NCBI RefSeq assembly: GCF_019426345.1
Contig: NZ_JAHLLW010000006.1
Span: 62,001 to 126,000, forward strand
Direction of reading: 5' to 3'
DNA length: 64,000 nt
Source: Marinomonas lutimaris
GTDB taxonomy: Bacteria; Pseudomonadota; Gammaproteobacteria; Pseudomonadales; Marinomonadaceae
Each line of letters begins with the position of its first letter. Position 1 is the first letter of the stretch. The notes below the pieces were generated by a model. The model did not search any database, was not told the DNA's origin, and saw nothing but the letters and a program-made list of their open reading frames with translations. Positions 53,609 through 62,330 of the stretch are shown here, piece after piece. The translations under genes were made by a program, and so were the position numbers.

Positions 53609-54670
53609 TTAATGCTTATGATGACCATGTTCATGATGATGGTGATGTAAATCCTCTTCATCATGGTGATGGTGGTGGTCACTAGAGCCATCTTCACCCG
53701 GATAGAACAAACCTATATCTTGACGAATCTCATCTAACGTTGCTATCAGCTCTAAACTGTTCTGCCAGCTATGATTAGGACTTTGAATCAAACCTTCTTC
53801 AAGGCAGCGGTTCACTTCATCTACCTCAAACTGGTAGCCATTTCCGGGGAAATCAAACTCCACAGCGCGCTCTTTATTATCAGCGCTAACAACACGGCAG
53901 GATTTGGCTTTGAACCATTCTGAATCGATTTCAATATAACCTTTAGAACCAGATAACATGGCACGGTTCGGATTACACGAGATCAAAGACGCATCCAAAG
54001 AAGCAAGCTGTCCACTTTCCCAACCTAATAGAATTTGCTCGAACAGATCCACTTCCGTGTCGCCAATCACCGCTTGGTTCTGAACAAAGTCCGGCTTACC
54101 GAAAAACAATTGTGCTAAGAACACCGGATAAATCCCTACATCCAATAAAGCGCCGCCGCCAAGCTCAAGATTCATCAAACGATGATTAGGATCTGTAGGC
54201 CCAACAAAATTGAAACTTGCCTGAATGCTGTTCAGGTCGCCAATTTCACCTTCTTCAACCCACTCTACAACTTGCTCTATAACAGGATTAAAACGCGTCC
54301 ACATGGCTTCCATGACAAACACGTTATGCTCTAACGCTAAATCGTAAAGCTCCTTAGATTGCACCTCATTGATAGTGAAAGGCTTTTCACACAATACAGC
54401 CTTACCCGCCAAAATACAGGCTTTGGTAAGATCGTAATGAAATACATGAGGTGTCGCTATATAGATAACATCCACTTCATGACTATTAATCAGTGAAAAG
54501 TAATCAATAAAGGCCAATTCGATATCAAATTCGGCCGCAAATGCATCCGCTGATGCCTTATCACGAGAAGCAACCGCACGAAGTTCGCCCGCTTTGACAT
54601 GACAAAAATCACTGGCAAATAAATGCGCGATTTGACCTGTACCAATAATACCCCAGCGTACCTTCTTCAT
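53609..54670 (-). CDS. Gfo/Idh/MocA-family oxidoreductase with His-rich tail
   Basis: 353 aa. N-terminal NAD(P) Rossmann domain (VRWGIIGTGQIAHLFASDF), conserved VYIATPHVFHYDLTKACILAGKAVLCEKPF with the EKP motif near 97, and a C-terminal alpha/beta domain with GGGALLDVGIYPVF near 172, all close to the trans-dihydrodiol dehydrogenase subgroup. The last 25 residues are unusual: two runs of five His plus four more His among Asp/Glu/Gly, like the tails of metallochaperones. Ribosome binding site GGGGAG. Substrate unknown. Confidence 0.88.
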   Translation of the reverse strand: MKKVRWGIIGTGQIAHLFASDFCHVKAGELRAVASRDKASADAFAAEFDIELAFIDYFSLINSHEVDVIYIATPHVFHYDLTKACILAGKAVLCEKPFTINEVQSKELYDLALEHNVFVMEAMWTRFNPVIEQVVEWVEEGEIGDLNSIQASFNFVGPTDPNHRLMNLELGGGALLDVGIYPVFLAQLFFGKPDFVQNQAVIGDTEVDLFEQILLGWESGQLASLDASLISCNPNRAMLSGSKGYIEIDSEWFKAKSCRVVSADNKERAVEFDFPGNGYQFEVDEVNRCLEEGLIQSPNHSWQNSLELIATLDEIRQDIGLFYPGEDGSSDHHHHHDEEDLHHHHHEHGHHKH

Positions 54671-54755
54671 AGGATTCTCCCCATAGACTTAATCAAAGCA
54701 TTAACGCCAACAACTTATTAGTGTTAAAAATAGCGACACTAAAAAACGCACGTAA

Positions 54756-54895
54756 GAGACCTTTGCACGACGTTACGAGCGAAACCAAGACGAGGCAAAA
54801 ATAGACGAGAAAGCAGAGTTTATGAGTTATAAATGAGCATTTCGAGTCTGTTTTTAACAAAGTATTAGCAAGCACAGTAGTCGTGCAAATATCTC
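54756..54895. mobile_element. MITE-like element, about 140 bp
   Basis: Begins GAGACCTTTGCACGAC and ends GTCGTGCAAATATCTC: 16-base terminal inverted repeats matching at 14 positions. The interior has no ORF. The ends resemble those of IS5-group elements and of short non-autonomous elements common in marine gammaproteobacteria, but this is from memory of sequence style. A TAA triplet lies on each side, directly adjacent on the left and two bases away on the right, so a target duplication is unclear. Inserted 24 bases from the 3' end of yceH. Confidence 0.6.
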
Positions 54896-54918
54896 GCTAA
54901 GTTTGACGTCAAAGAAGA

Positions 54919-55575
54919 CTATAGTCCACTGGCATTTTCAAGTTCATGAATGCGTTCATTTAATTTTTCAACTTGCACTTCTAATTCTTTAACTTTGGCT
55001 TCAAGTTGTTGAGTGTATTCATCGCTTGTATCAGAAGAAAAGGAGACAGCTGGCCGCTCTGATTCTGTACAGAAGCATTCTTGATAGCGCTGCTCGCGCT
55101 TACCCGGCTCTCTTGGTAACAGGCAAACATAAGGGCCACCCGTTTTCGACTGCAGCGACTGCAAAGCTATTTCCACTTCGTCACGAGATTGGAAGCTATG
55201 CAAACGACCACTGCGTGAGCGAAGCTCTCCTGGCGTTTGAGCACCACGAACAAACATCAGGCAGATAATCGCCGTTTCCGCTGGCGACAATTGCAAATCG
55301 GAAAACTCCGTATTACAAAACCTGTGCTGATATTTACTGACTCGGCTATGAGATGCATTGATTTCAGTCACCAAGCCGCGAGCCACCAAAGCATCTACCG
55401 CGCCTTGCACCTCTATTTCAGACAGTTGAGTAACTGGCTCACGATTGGACTTTTGATTACAGGCATTTACGAGGGCATTCAAACTAAGAGGATATTGATC
55501 TGGCGTGGTAATCTCTTTTTCCATAAGACAACCAATAACACGCATTTCGATAAAATTTACTTCGTGATAACTCAT
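54919..55575 (-). CDS. yceH: YceH-family (DUF480) protein
   Basis: 218 aa, two winged-helix-like domains: FIEMRVIGCLMEKEITTPDQYPLSLNALVNACNQKSNREPV at the N-terminus and LSPAETAIICLMFVRGAQTPGELRSR near 97. C-terminal coiled coil near 188-215 (LEAKVKELEVQVEKLNERIHELE). Function not established; DNA or protein binding is likely from the fold. Ribosome binding site TAGGAAA. Confidence 0.9.
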   Translation of the reverse strand: MSYHEVNFIEMRVIGCLMEKEITTPDQYPLSLNALVNACNQKSNREPVTQLSEIEVQGAVDALVARGLVTEINASHSRVSKYQHRFCNTEFSDLQLSPAETAIICLMFVRGAQTPGELRSRSGRLHSFQSRDEVEIALQSLQSKTGGPYVCLLPREPGKREQRYQECFCTESERPAVSFSSDTSDEYTQQLEAKVKELEVQVEKLNERIHELENASGL

Positions 55576-55608
55576 AGTTTTTCCTAACTGCTTCTTCTTT
55601 ATTCGTCT

Positions 55609-56397
55609 TTAACGATGCTTTTTAAATAATGTAAAAGGCATCACCAATACTTCCTTTAACGATCTTGGTTGATACGTAACCGTATCAGGCAGTCCTATTT
55701 TTAAATGTTCATCTCCTTCTAAGGCAATATTTCTTTTTGTCTTAAAAAACGTATCCCAAATACTCAGGAAAAATCCGTAATTACTGTTCGCCTCGAGGCT
55801 CACTCTTGAATGATGTATGCGATGCATATCTGGAGTAACTACTAGCTTCTTAACCCATGCCTCGATATTAACAGGCAACCTTGCATTAGTATGGTTAAAC
55901 ATAGCGGATGCATTCAATAAAATATCAAACGCCAGCACGGCTTCCACTGGAATCCCCAATAACCAAACGGCTAAGGCCTTAATACAAAGAGACAATACAA
56001 TTTCGATGGGATGAAAACGCATCGCAGAACTCACATCCAATTCAGGATCAGAGTGATGAACGCGATGAATACACCACAAGAAAGGAACACGATGAAATAG
56101 CCGATGCTGCCAATAAATAAGGCAATCTAGCAATAGAACACTCAGTAGAAAAACAGCCCAAAAAGGCAAACCCAACACCCAAAAAAGACCAAAATCTGGG
56201 CTAAATAAAGCCACAGAAGATAGCAATAAAGGCTGAAAAACTCGAACGCTAACCGCACCGATGACTAACAAAAAAAGGTTATGACACCAACGTTGCCGCC
56301 ACTGCAAAAGAGCACCTCTTGGCCAATACCATTGCCAAAAAAGCAGCACACTAAAGACCAGAAAAAAAACACCCATACGGACAGTGAAATCTATCAT
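55609..56397 (-). CDS. Sterol desaturase / fatty acid hydroxylase family membrane protein
   Basis: 262 aa integral membrane di-iron enzyme family. About four spans. The eight-His cluster is readable: HRLFH near 117, HRVHH near 130, and HRIHHS near 196, plus a His in NHTNAR near 172. Likely hydroxylates or desaturates a lipid; substrate unknown (no hopanoid or sterol genes nearby). Confidence 0.9.
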   Translation of the reverse strand: MIDFTVRMGVFFLVFSVLLFWQWYWPRGALLQWRQRWCHNLFLLVIGAVSVRVFQPLLLSSVALFSPDFGLFWVLGLPFWAVFLLSVLLLDCLIYWQHRLFHRVPFLWCIHRVHHSDPELDVSSAMRFHPIEIVLSLCIKALAVWLLGIPVEAVLAFDILLNASAMFNHTNARLPVNIEAWVKKLVVTPDMHRIHHSRVSLEANSNYGFFLSIWDTFFKTKRNIALEGDEHLKIGLPDTVTYQPRSLKEVLVMPFTLFKKHR

Positions 56398-56456
56398 TTA
56401 GCAAATAGCCTAGGATAAAAAAACCTTAAATATCAAATAAAAAGCTGTAATAAAGC

Positions 56457-56849
56457 TTACTGAATAAGTACTGAAGGTTCTCGATGATTCAGTAAAAAAT
56501 GAACTTTTATCTGTCCAAAAAGTTCCGCTAATACATTAAGGTTGATCTCATCTAATCGGTGAATAATAAAACAATTATCCCCAAATTGAACATGAGGTAA
56601 ACGCTCAGCAAATGGGTAAAGTACGCTAAGATCCGAAAAATATACGCACAAATGATCTTCTCGTGCCGCCACACCATAAAGCCAACCAGCATTCTGCTGA
56701 AAGTAAGGAATGCCCAAACCGCCGACTAGCTCAGCCTCGGGGGCAATTAATTCCATCATTTGAATTATTTCCAGCAAATCTTCTCGAATCGCAGGAGAAG
56801 CTTGCTGGATATAGCGACTAACAAAATTACTCGATGCTAACGTCAACAT
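56457..56849 (-). CDS. DUF1801-like small protein
   Basis: 130 aa, soluble, resembling the YdhG/DUF1801 frataxin-like fold: IREDLLEIIQMMELIAPEAELV near 20-40, GIPYFQQNAGWLYGVAAREDHLCVYFSDL near 46-75. Function unknown. The match is by pattern only and moderate. Confidence 0.6.
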   Translation of the reverse strand: MLTLASSNFVSRYIQQASPAIREDLLEIIQMMELIAPEAELVGGLGIPYFQQNAGWLYGVAAREDHLCVYFSDLSVLYPFAERLPHVQFGDNCFIIHRLDEINLNVLAELFGQIKVHFLLNHREPSVLIQ

Positions 56850-56922
56850 AAGAACAGCTCCTGTAGATGCACTTTAACCTGAGCTCGATCTCACTTATTT
56901 GACTGTTTTAAAAGCAAATAAA

Positions 56923-58077
56923 TCACATAAATTTGTGTTTTATGAGTGCCTCTTCAATACGAGTCATCGCTTGGTCGAGAATGGATCGGGGACAACCAAA
57001 GTTTAGGCGAACATAGTTAGGATTACCAAAATCTTTACCATCGGAAACACCAACACCAGCATCAACAAAAAATTGATACGGATTATCGAGCGACAAAGCT
57101 GACGCATCTATCCACGCAAGATAAGTGGCCTCTAAATGCACCATTTTCAGAGGTGTCGAAGCCAATCGTTCAACCAACAAATCTCGGCTGCCTTTCAAAT
57201 ACACCAACAGCTCATCGTGCCACTCTTGACCTTCTTCATAAGCAGCAATAGCAGCAGTTAGACCTAACATATTGGGCGATGGAATTAAGCCTGCTCTTTC
57301 TTTGTTAAATGCTTGACGCAATTCAGCGTTTTCAATCACCGCGAAAGCATAACCCAAACCCGCAATGTTGAAGGTTTTACTTGGCGCCATTAAGGTAATG
57401 GTGCGATTCGCAGCGTCTTTATTCAAACTGGCAAAAGGCACGTGAGGCAAATCATCCAAGATCAAGTCGCAGTGAATTTCATCACTCACCACCAGCAAAT
57501 CGTATTTTTTTGCTAACGCGTGAATACTTAATAATTCCGCCTTGGTATAAACCGTCCCTCCTGGATTATGTGGATTACATAACAAAATCATCTTACTTTT
57601 AGGGTTGGCACAAGCCGCTTCAAATTGCACCATATCTGGCACCCAACGGCCATCATCAATGACCATATCCACATTTAATAAATCACGCTCCGATGTTAAT
57701 GGCGCTTTCGTTAAATGATAATAAACAGGGCCAGGTACAACGATGCCATCACCTGCATTTGAGAAAACACGAACACTCAAATGCAAAGCGCAAACTAGTC
57801 CAGGTAAATGAACTAAATGCGCGCTAGAAATATCCCAGCCATAACGAGTAGACAAATGTGTTTGAATGGCTTTTGATAAGGCTTTAGGCGTATGCGTGTA
57901 ACCATAAACGCCCTTTCCAACTCGTTGATTTAAAGCATCTTTAATGCAATCTGGCGAATCAAAATCCATGTCCGCCACCCACATAGGGATGACATTTTCA
58001 GGGTATTTTGACCACTTATCACTGCTCATATCCGATCTATCTATCAGGGTATCAAATACCGAAAAGCCGACATCCAT
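56923..58077 (-). CDS. PatB/MalY-type aminotransferase (putative cystathionine beta-lyase)
   Basis: 384 aa from the ATG at 58077 (MDVGFSVFDTLIDRSDMSSDKW), which has GGAG nine bases upstream. PLP fold type I: IPMWVADMDFDSP, NPHNPGG near 170, SDEIHCDLIL near 200 and the PLP lysine in APSKTFNIAGLG near 233. The WVADMDF start and SKTFN are diagnostic for the PatB/MalY C-S lyase group, acting on cystathionine or related thioethers. Confidence 0.9.
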   Translation of the reverse strand: MDVGFSVFDTLIDRSDMSSDKWSKYPENVIPMWVADMDFDSPDCIKDALNQRVGKGVYGYTHTPKALSKAIQTHLSTRYGWDISSAHLVHLPGLVCALHLSVRVFSNAGDGIVVPGPVYYHLTKAPLTSERDLLNVDMVIDDGRWVPDMVQFEAACANPKSKMILLCNPHNPGGTVYTKAELLSIHALAKKYDLLVVSDEIHCDLILDDLPHVPFASLNKDAANRTITLMAPSKTFNIAGLGYAFAVIENAELRQAFNKERAGLIPSPNMLGLTAAIAAYEEGQEWHDELLVYLKGSRDLLVERLASTPLKMVHLEATYLAWIDASALSLDNPYQFFVDAGVGVSDGKDFGNPNYVRLNFGCPRSILDQAMTRIEEALIKHKFM

Positions 58078-58343
58078 AAAATAGCACTCCAACCTTTAAT
58101 TTAGCTTTATAATTAACACTATCGCGCCTGAAAATTCCAGCCATAATAGCCAATAGGAAAAACGAAAAAGAGCAAGTTAAAATAGTACATTAAGTAAAAT
58201 ATGAGCACAAAAACACTCATTTCTTATCTTATACCGACAGAATACCTCTGAAAAAAAAGACAAAAAATTTTTAAAAACAAATTACCCCTTTAAAATCATA
58301 TAATTAGATTCTTTAGAGCACTAAGTTTCCTAATTGTCAAGGG

Positions 58344-58398
58344 TTGACCTAAATTACACAATCAGCCTAGTATAGTTTTCATTAAACGGCTGTTTAAT
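58344..58398 (+). promoter_or_regulatory. betI promoter and BetI-type operator
   Basis: TTGACC (58344-58349), 18 bases, TAGTAT (58368-58373). Immediately downstream is ATTAAAC-GGCT-GTTTAAT (58381-58398), a perfect seven-base inverted repeat covering the likely start of transcription and ending 15 bases before betI. BetI regulates its own gene in other bacteria through A/T-rich dyads of this kind. The rest of the 58078-58413 gap is AT-rich with no gene visible. Confidence 0.6.
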
Positions 58399-58413
58399 AA
58401 AAAAGGATCCAAA

Positions 58414-58995
58414 ATGCCAAAAGTTGGAATGCCCGAAATACGTAAACCTCAGCTCATCGAGGCCGCAATAAAGGCCATAGATAAATATGGTTTTGCGGGG
58501 GCAACAGTCAGTGTTATTGGTAAAAAAGCAGGCGTTTCTCCAGCCATCATCAACCATTACTTTGGTGGCAAGGATGGCTTGTATGAAGCAACGATGAGAA
58601 GCCTGATTCGTGAGTTTTTTGAAGGGTTATCCAAAGAAGTCATAAAAACGAAAAATAAATCAGCTAAAAATAAAGTAATGGCCATCGTAAAGGCCAGTTT
58701 TAGCCAGTCCCAAACACATCCCCAAGTCGTCAAAGCTTGGATGGGATTTTGGGCATCAGCCATGCACACGCCCTCTTTGTATCGATTGCAAAATGTCTAC
58801 TCTAAGCGCTTACAAACATCGCTTGTGTGTGTGTTAAAAGAAGAATTTGAAATTAGCAAAGCCCGCCGCATCGCCCTAACAGTTGCCGCACTGATTGACG
58901 GGATGTGGCTACGAGGCTCATTAGCCGGCGGCATAAATAAACAAGAATCAGCGGCTCAAATACAAGATTATTTGGATCTCGTGTTTAAAGAATAA
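58414..58995 (+). CDS. betI: TetR-family choline-responsive repressor BetI
   Basis: 193 aa. Closely follows BetI: MPKVGMPEIRKPQLIEAAIKAI, helix-turn-helix KKAGVSPAIINHYFGGKDGLYEATMR, and C-terminal ALIDGMWLRGSLAGG. BetI represses choline uptake and glycine betaine synthesis until choline binds. It precedes choXWV in the same direction. No betA/betB genes are in the window. Confidence 0.94.
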   Translation: MPKVGMPEIRKPQLIEAAIKAIDKYGFAGATVSVIGKKAGVSPAIINHYFGGKDGLYEATMRSLIREFFEGLSKEVIKTKNKSAKNKVMAIVKASFSQSQTHPQVVKAWMGFWASAMHTPSLYRLQNVYSKRLQTSLVCVLKEEFEISKARRIALTVAALIDGMWLRGSLAGGINKQESAAQIQDYLDLVFKE

Positions 58996-59084
58996 GCCTT
59001 AAACACGCTATCACACGGATTTTTTTCTTACATTTTTTAGGCAGTCTACAAAACAACACTGCCAACGTTTTAGGAGTTCACGGT

Positions 59085-59105
59085 CAGTGCCAGCACTCGG
59101 CACTG
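59085..59105 (+). promoter_or_regulatory. Hairpin in the choX leader
   Basis: CAGTGCC, seven-base loop, GGCACTG, between betI and choX, without a T run. It could protect or terminate processing of the betI-choX transcript or be an operator. No family recognised. Confidence 0.3.
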
Positions 59106-59149
59106 TATTCGCTCATTGATTTTGAGTTCAATAGAAAGAGGGTAAGGGT

Positions 59150-60085
59150 ATGTTAAATAAGGCAAAGAAGACCGCAATAGCCATTAGTATGGCAAGTGTT
59201 TCGGGACTCACCATGGCAGCAGATTGTTCAACAGTTCGCTTTTCAGATGTGGGTTGGACAGATATTACCGCCACCACAGCAGTAACCAGCGAGATCGTCG
59301 AAGGTCTAGGCTACAAAACCAAAACACAATTGTTATCTGTTCCTGTTACTTACACTTCGTTAGCAAATGGCGATATCGATGTTTTTCTAGGCAACTGGAT
59401 GCCAACCATGCAGGCAGACATTGAACCTTACCTAAAAGCAGGTACTGTTGAAGACCTTGGTGCAAACCTAGTCGGTGCCAAATACACTCTAGCCGTTAGC
59501 AAAGACGCTTTTGATGCTGGTGTAACGGACTTTTCCGATCTTGCCAAACACCGCAAAGAATTTTCTGGCCGCATTTACGGTATCGAACCTGGCAATGACG
59601 GCAATCGCATCATCCAAGACATGATTGATACTAACGCCTTTGATTTAGGCAATTTCCAACTAGTTGAATCCAGCGAAGCTGGCATGTTGTCTCAAGTTAG
59701 CCGAAATACCCGCCGCAACAAATGGATTGCCTTCCTAGGTTGGGCACCACACCCAATGAACGCCAACTTTGAAATGGAATACCTTTCTGGCGGAGATGAT
59801 TACTTTGGCCCTAACTACGGTGGTGCCGACGTACACACTAACGTCCGTAAAGGTTACATCCAAGCATGCCCTAACGTTGGCAAGCTCATCACAAACCTAA
59901 AATTCTCTTTACCGATGGAAAACCAAATAATGGGCGCCATTCTTGATGAAGGCAAAAAACCCAATATCGCAGCAAAAGAATGGTTAAAAGCGAACCCTGA
60001 AGTTCTTGATGCTTGGCTTAAAGGTGTAACCACTAAATCTGGTGATAACGGCCTAAGCGCGGTGAAATCACACCTAGGTCTTTAA
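59150..60085 (+). CDS. choX: Choline/betaine ABC transporter substrate-binding protein
   Basis: 311 aa periplasmic receptor of the OpuAC/ProX family. Signal peptide MLNKAKKTAIAISMASVSGLTMA. Mature part VRFSDVGWTDITATTAVTSEI, VFLGNWMPTMQADIEPYL and GWAPHPMN, whose Trp residues form the aromatic cage for the quaternary ammonium, as in ChoX. Upstream AGAGGG as ribosome binding site. First gene of choXWV. Confidence 0.94.
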   Translation: MLNKAKKTAIAISMASVSGLTMAADCSTVRFSDVGWTDITATTAVTSEIVEGLGYKTKTQLLSVPVTYTSLANGDIDVFLGNWMPTMQADIEPYLKAGTVEDLGANLVGAKYTLAVSKDAFDAGVTDFSDLAKHRKEFSGRIYGIEPGNDGNRIIQDMIDTNAFDLGNFQLVESSEAGMLSQVSRNTRRNKWIAFLGWAPHPMNANFEMEYLSGGDDYFGPNYGGADVHTNVRKGYIQACPNVGKLITNLKFSLPMENQIMGAILDEGKKPNIAAKEWLKANPEVLDAWLKGVTTKSGDNGLSAVKSHLGL

Positions 60086-60166
60086 TACATCACTTGCACA
60101 TCATAACGGCTCCCTTAACAACACACCGTTGAGGGAGCGTCATCGAACTATCGGGAGAACACATAT

Positions 60167-61012
60167 ATGAATTGGCTGACGGATAATAAAATCCCTCTTG
60201 GCGCTTGGATGGAAAACTTTGTCGATTGGCTGGTTACTGCGGCTTCCGGTTTTTTTGATCTAGTCTCTATAACGTTAGAAACCATGATAGTCACAATGGT
60301 CGACGCGATTGATTCGATTCATCCGCTTGCAGTTATTGCCATTATTTTAGTTGGCGTTTGGTTTCTTCATCGCAGCATTGGCCTGCTTATTTTTATAACC
60401 CTATCCTTACTACTGATTATTAATATGGGTTATTGGGTGGAAACTATCCAAACCCTAGTACTTGTCGTCTCGGCAACAGCAATAAGTGTATTAATTGGTG
60501 TTCCTATTGGCATTGCGGCCGCCCATCGGCCTTGGCTATACACCATGTTGCGTCCAATTTTGGATTTGATGCAGACGATTCCAACCTTTGTGTACCTTAT
60601 TCCAACACTCATTCTATTTGGTCTAGGTTACGTACCAGGCTTGATATCGACCATTATTTTTGCGATTGCCGCACCAATTCGCTTGACCTACTTAGGCGTC
60701 AGTAAAGTACCCAATGAGCTTATCGAAGCAGGCCTAGCCTTCGGTTGTACAAAATCAAAATTGCTATACAAAGTTGAACTGCCAGCTGCTATGCCAAACA
60801 TCATGGCTGGTGTCACTCAATGTATTATGTTGTCTTTATCCATGGTGGTTGTCGCAGCCTTGGTTGGAGCAGATGGCTTAGGGAAGCCGGTTATCAGAGC
60901 ATTGAACACGGTAAACATTTCCCAAGGGTTTGAAGCAGGTGTTGCCATTGTATTGGTTGCCATCATGCTAGACCGAATTTGTAAGTCGCCATCATCTAAG
61001 AACGCGGGGTAA
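60167..61012 (+). CDS. choW: Choline/betaine ABC transporter permease
   Basis: 281 aa, about six to seven membrane spans. ProW-type permease with TIPTFVYLIPTLILFGLGYVPG near 142 and the EAA loop PNELIEAGLAFGCTKSKLLYKVELPAAMPNI near 182-212. Starts 81 bases after choX and ends three bases before choV, so it is part of the same operon. Confidence 0.95.
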   Translation: MNWLTDNKIPLGAWMENFVDWLVTAASGFFDLVSITLETMIVTMVDAIDSIHPLAVIAIILVGVWFLHRSIGLLIFITLSLLLIINMGYWVETIQTLVLVVSATAISVLIGVPIGIAAAHRPWLYTMLRPILDLMQTIPTFVYLIPTLILFGLGYVPGLISTIIFAIAAPIRLTYLGVSKVPNELIEAGLAFGCTKSKLLYKVELPAAMPNIMAGVTQCIMLSLSMVVVAALVGADGLGKPVIRALNTVNISQGFEAGVAIVLVAIMLDRICKSPSSKNAG

Positions 61013-61015
61013 TTT

Positions 61016-62206
61016 ATGTCTGTTGTAACAATTGAAAACGTCGACATTGTCTTCGGTGACAATAAAGCAAAAACACTCCCTCTTATGGACAAAGGTCATA
61101 CTCGTGATCAAATCCTTGGTATGACTGGCGACGTAGTTGGTGTGCAGAACGCCAACATTGAAGTCAACGAAGGTGAAATCTGCGTATTAATGGGACTATC
61201 TGGATCTGGCAAATCTACCTTACTGCGCGCCGTCAACGGTTTGAATAAAATTGCCCGTGGCCGTTGCCTTGTAAGAGACGGAGACAAGATGGTCGATATG
61301 GCAAAATGCGACGACGCAACACTACGTCACATGCGTACTCGTCGCGTATCCATGGTATTCCAAAGCTTTGCTTTAATGCCTTGGTTAACCGTACTTGAAA
61401 ACGTCGCCTTTGGTTTAGAGATGCAGGGCATGCCAAAAGCCGAGCGTCTTAAAAAAGCACGCGAGCAGCTAAAAATGGTCAGCTTAGACAAATGGGCAAA
61501 CAAAAAACCAGACGAGCTGTCGGGTGGTATGCGCCAACGTGTAGGTTTGGCAAGAGCTTTTGCCATGGACACAGACGTTTTGCTAATGGACGAACCTTTC
61601 TCTGCGCTCGATCCATTAATCCGTTCACAACTTCAAGATGAACTGATCGAGCTGCAAAAACGCTTAAATAAGACCATTATTTTCGTTAGTCACGATTTAG
61701 ATGAAGCACTGAAGATCGGCACCAAGATTGCCATCATGGAATCCGCTAGAATCATTCAGGAAGACGCTCCTGAGCAAATCGTCCTAAATCCTGCTACTGA
61801 GTACGTAGAGAAGTTCGTTGCTCATACCAACCCTCTGAACGTGTTACGCGGTAGCTCGCTAATGACACCACTAACTGAATTGGCAGTACAAGACGAGCAT
61901 GTTGTTATCAATGAAGACATTAAAATGAAACTAGAAAACGGTAAACTGGTTTCTGTGCAAGGACCAAGAGGCGACATTCCAACGGCTCGCTGGACACCAG
62001 AAACCATCCTTGCCAACGTGCCAGATAATACCGTCTTTATCGTTCCAGCCAACATCGCCATGCGTGATGCCGTAGAGTTACGCTATCACTCCAACCATTT
62101 CATGGTATTAGAAGAAGCAGATCAATGCGTCGGCATTCTCAACGACCATAACTTTTACCATGCCCTACTAGGTAAGCACTTTGGACGCGAAGAAGCCGCG
62201 GCTTAG
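61016..62206 (+). CDS. choV: Choline/betaine ABC transporter ATP-binding protein
   Basis: 396 aa. ProV-type: Walker A LMGLSGSGKSTLLRAVNG near 58, Q-loop VFQSFALMPW, signature ELSGGMRQRVGLARAF, Walker B VLLMDEPFSALDPL, H-loop VSHDLDEAL. The region after about 280 is a regulatory C-terminal domain where ProV has CBS repeats (DNTVFIVPANIAMRDAVE). Powers ChoXW. Confidence 0.95.
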   Translation: MSVVTIENVDIVFGDNKAKTLPLMDKGHTRDQILGMTGDVVGVQNANIEVNEGEICVLMGLSGSGKSTLLRAVNGLNKIARGRCLVRDGDKMVDMAKCDDATLRHMRTRRVSMVFQSFALMPWLTVLENVAFGLEMQGMPKAERLKKAREQLKMVSLDKWANKKPDELSGGMRQRVGLARAFAMDTDVLLMDEPFSALDPLIRSQLQDELIELQKRLNKTIIFVSHDLDEALKIGTKIAIMESARIIQEDAPEQIVLNPATEYVEKFVAHTNPLNVLRGSSLMTPLTELAVQDEHVVINEDIKMKLENGKLVSVQGPRGDIPTARWTPETILANVPDNTVFIVPANIAMRDAVELRYHSNHFMVLEEADQCVGILNDHNFYHALLGKHFGREEAAA

Positions 62207-62267
62207 CGCTTTTCTCTAGATAAGACCAAATAAAGAAATAAGACCAATTTGAAATACAGATAAATAA

Positions 62268-62298
62268 AAAGGCCAGATGTTTAATCCATCTGGCCTTT
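62268..62298. terminator. Bidirectional terminator between choV and the convergent puuA
   Basis: Perfect 12-pair stem AAAGGCCAGATG / CATCTGGCCTTT with a seven-base loop. T-rich on both sides (plus strand TTTCTTGTTTT, minus strand TTTTTATTTA). Confidence 0.9.
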
Positions 62299-62330
62299 CT
62301 TGTTTTGACGCTGCTTTCACACCTAAATCA

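Noticed and set aside
54693-54875. 60-codon minus-strand frame between the dehydrogenase and yceH genes
   Set aside because: It lies mostly within the MITE-like element, has odd composition and no ribosome binding site; a chance frame.
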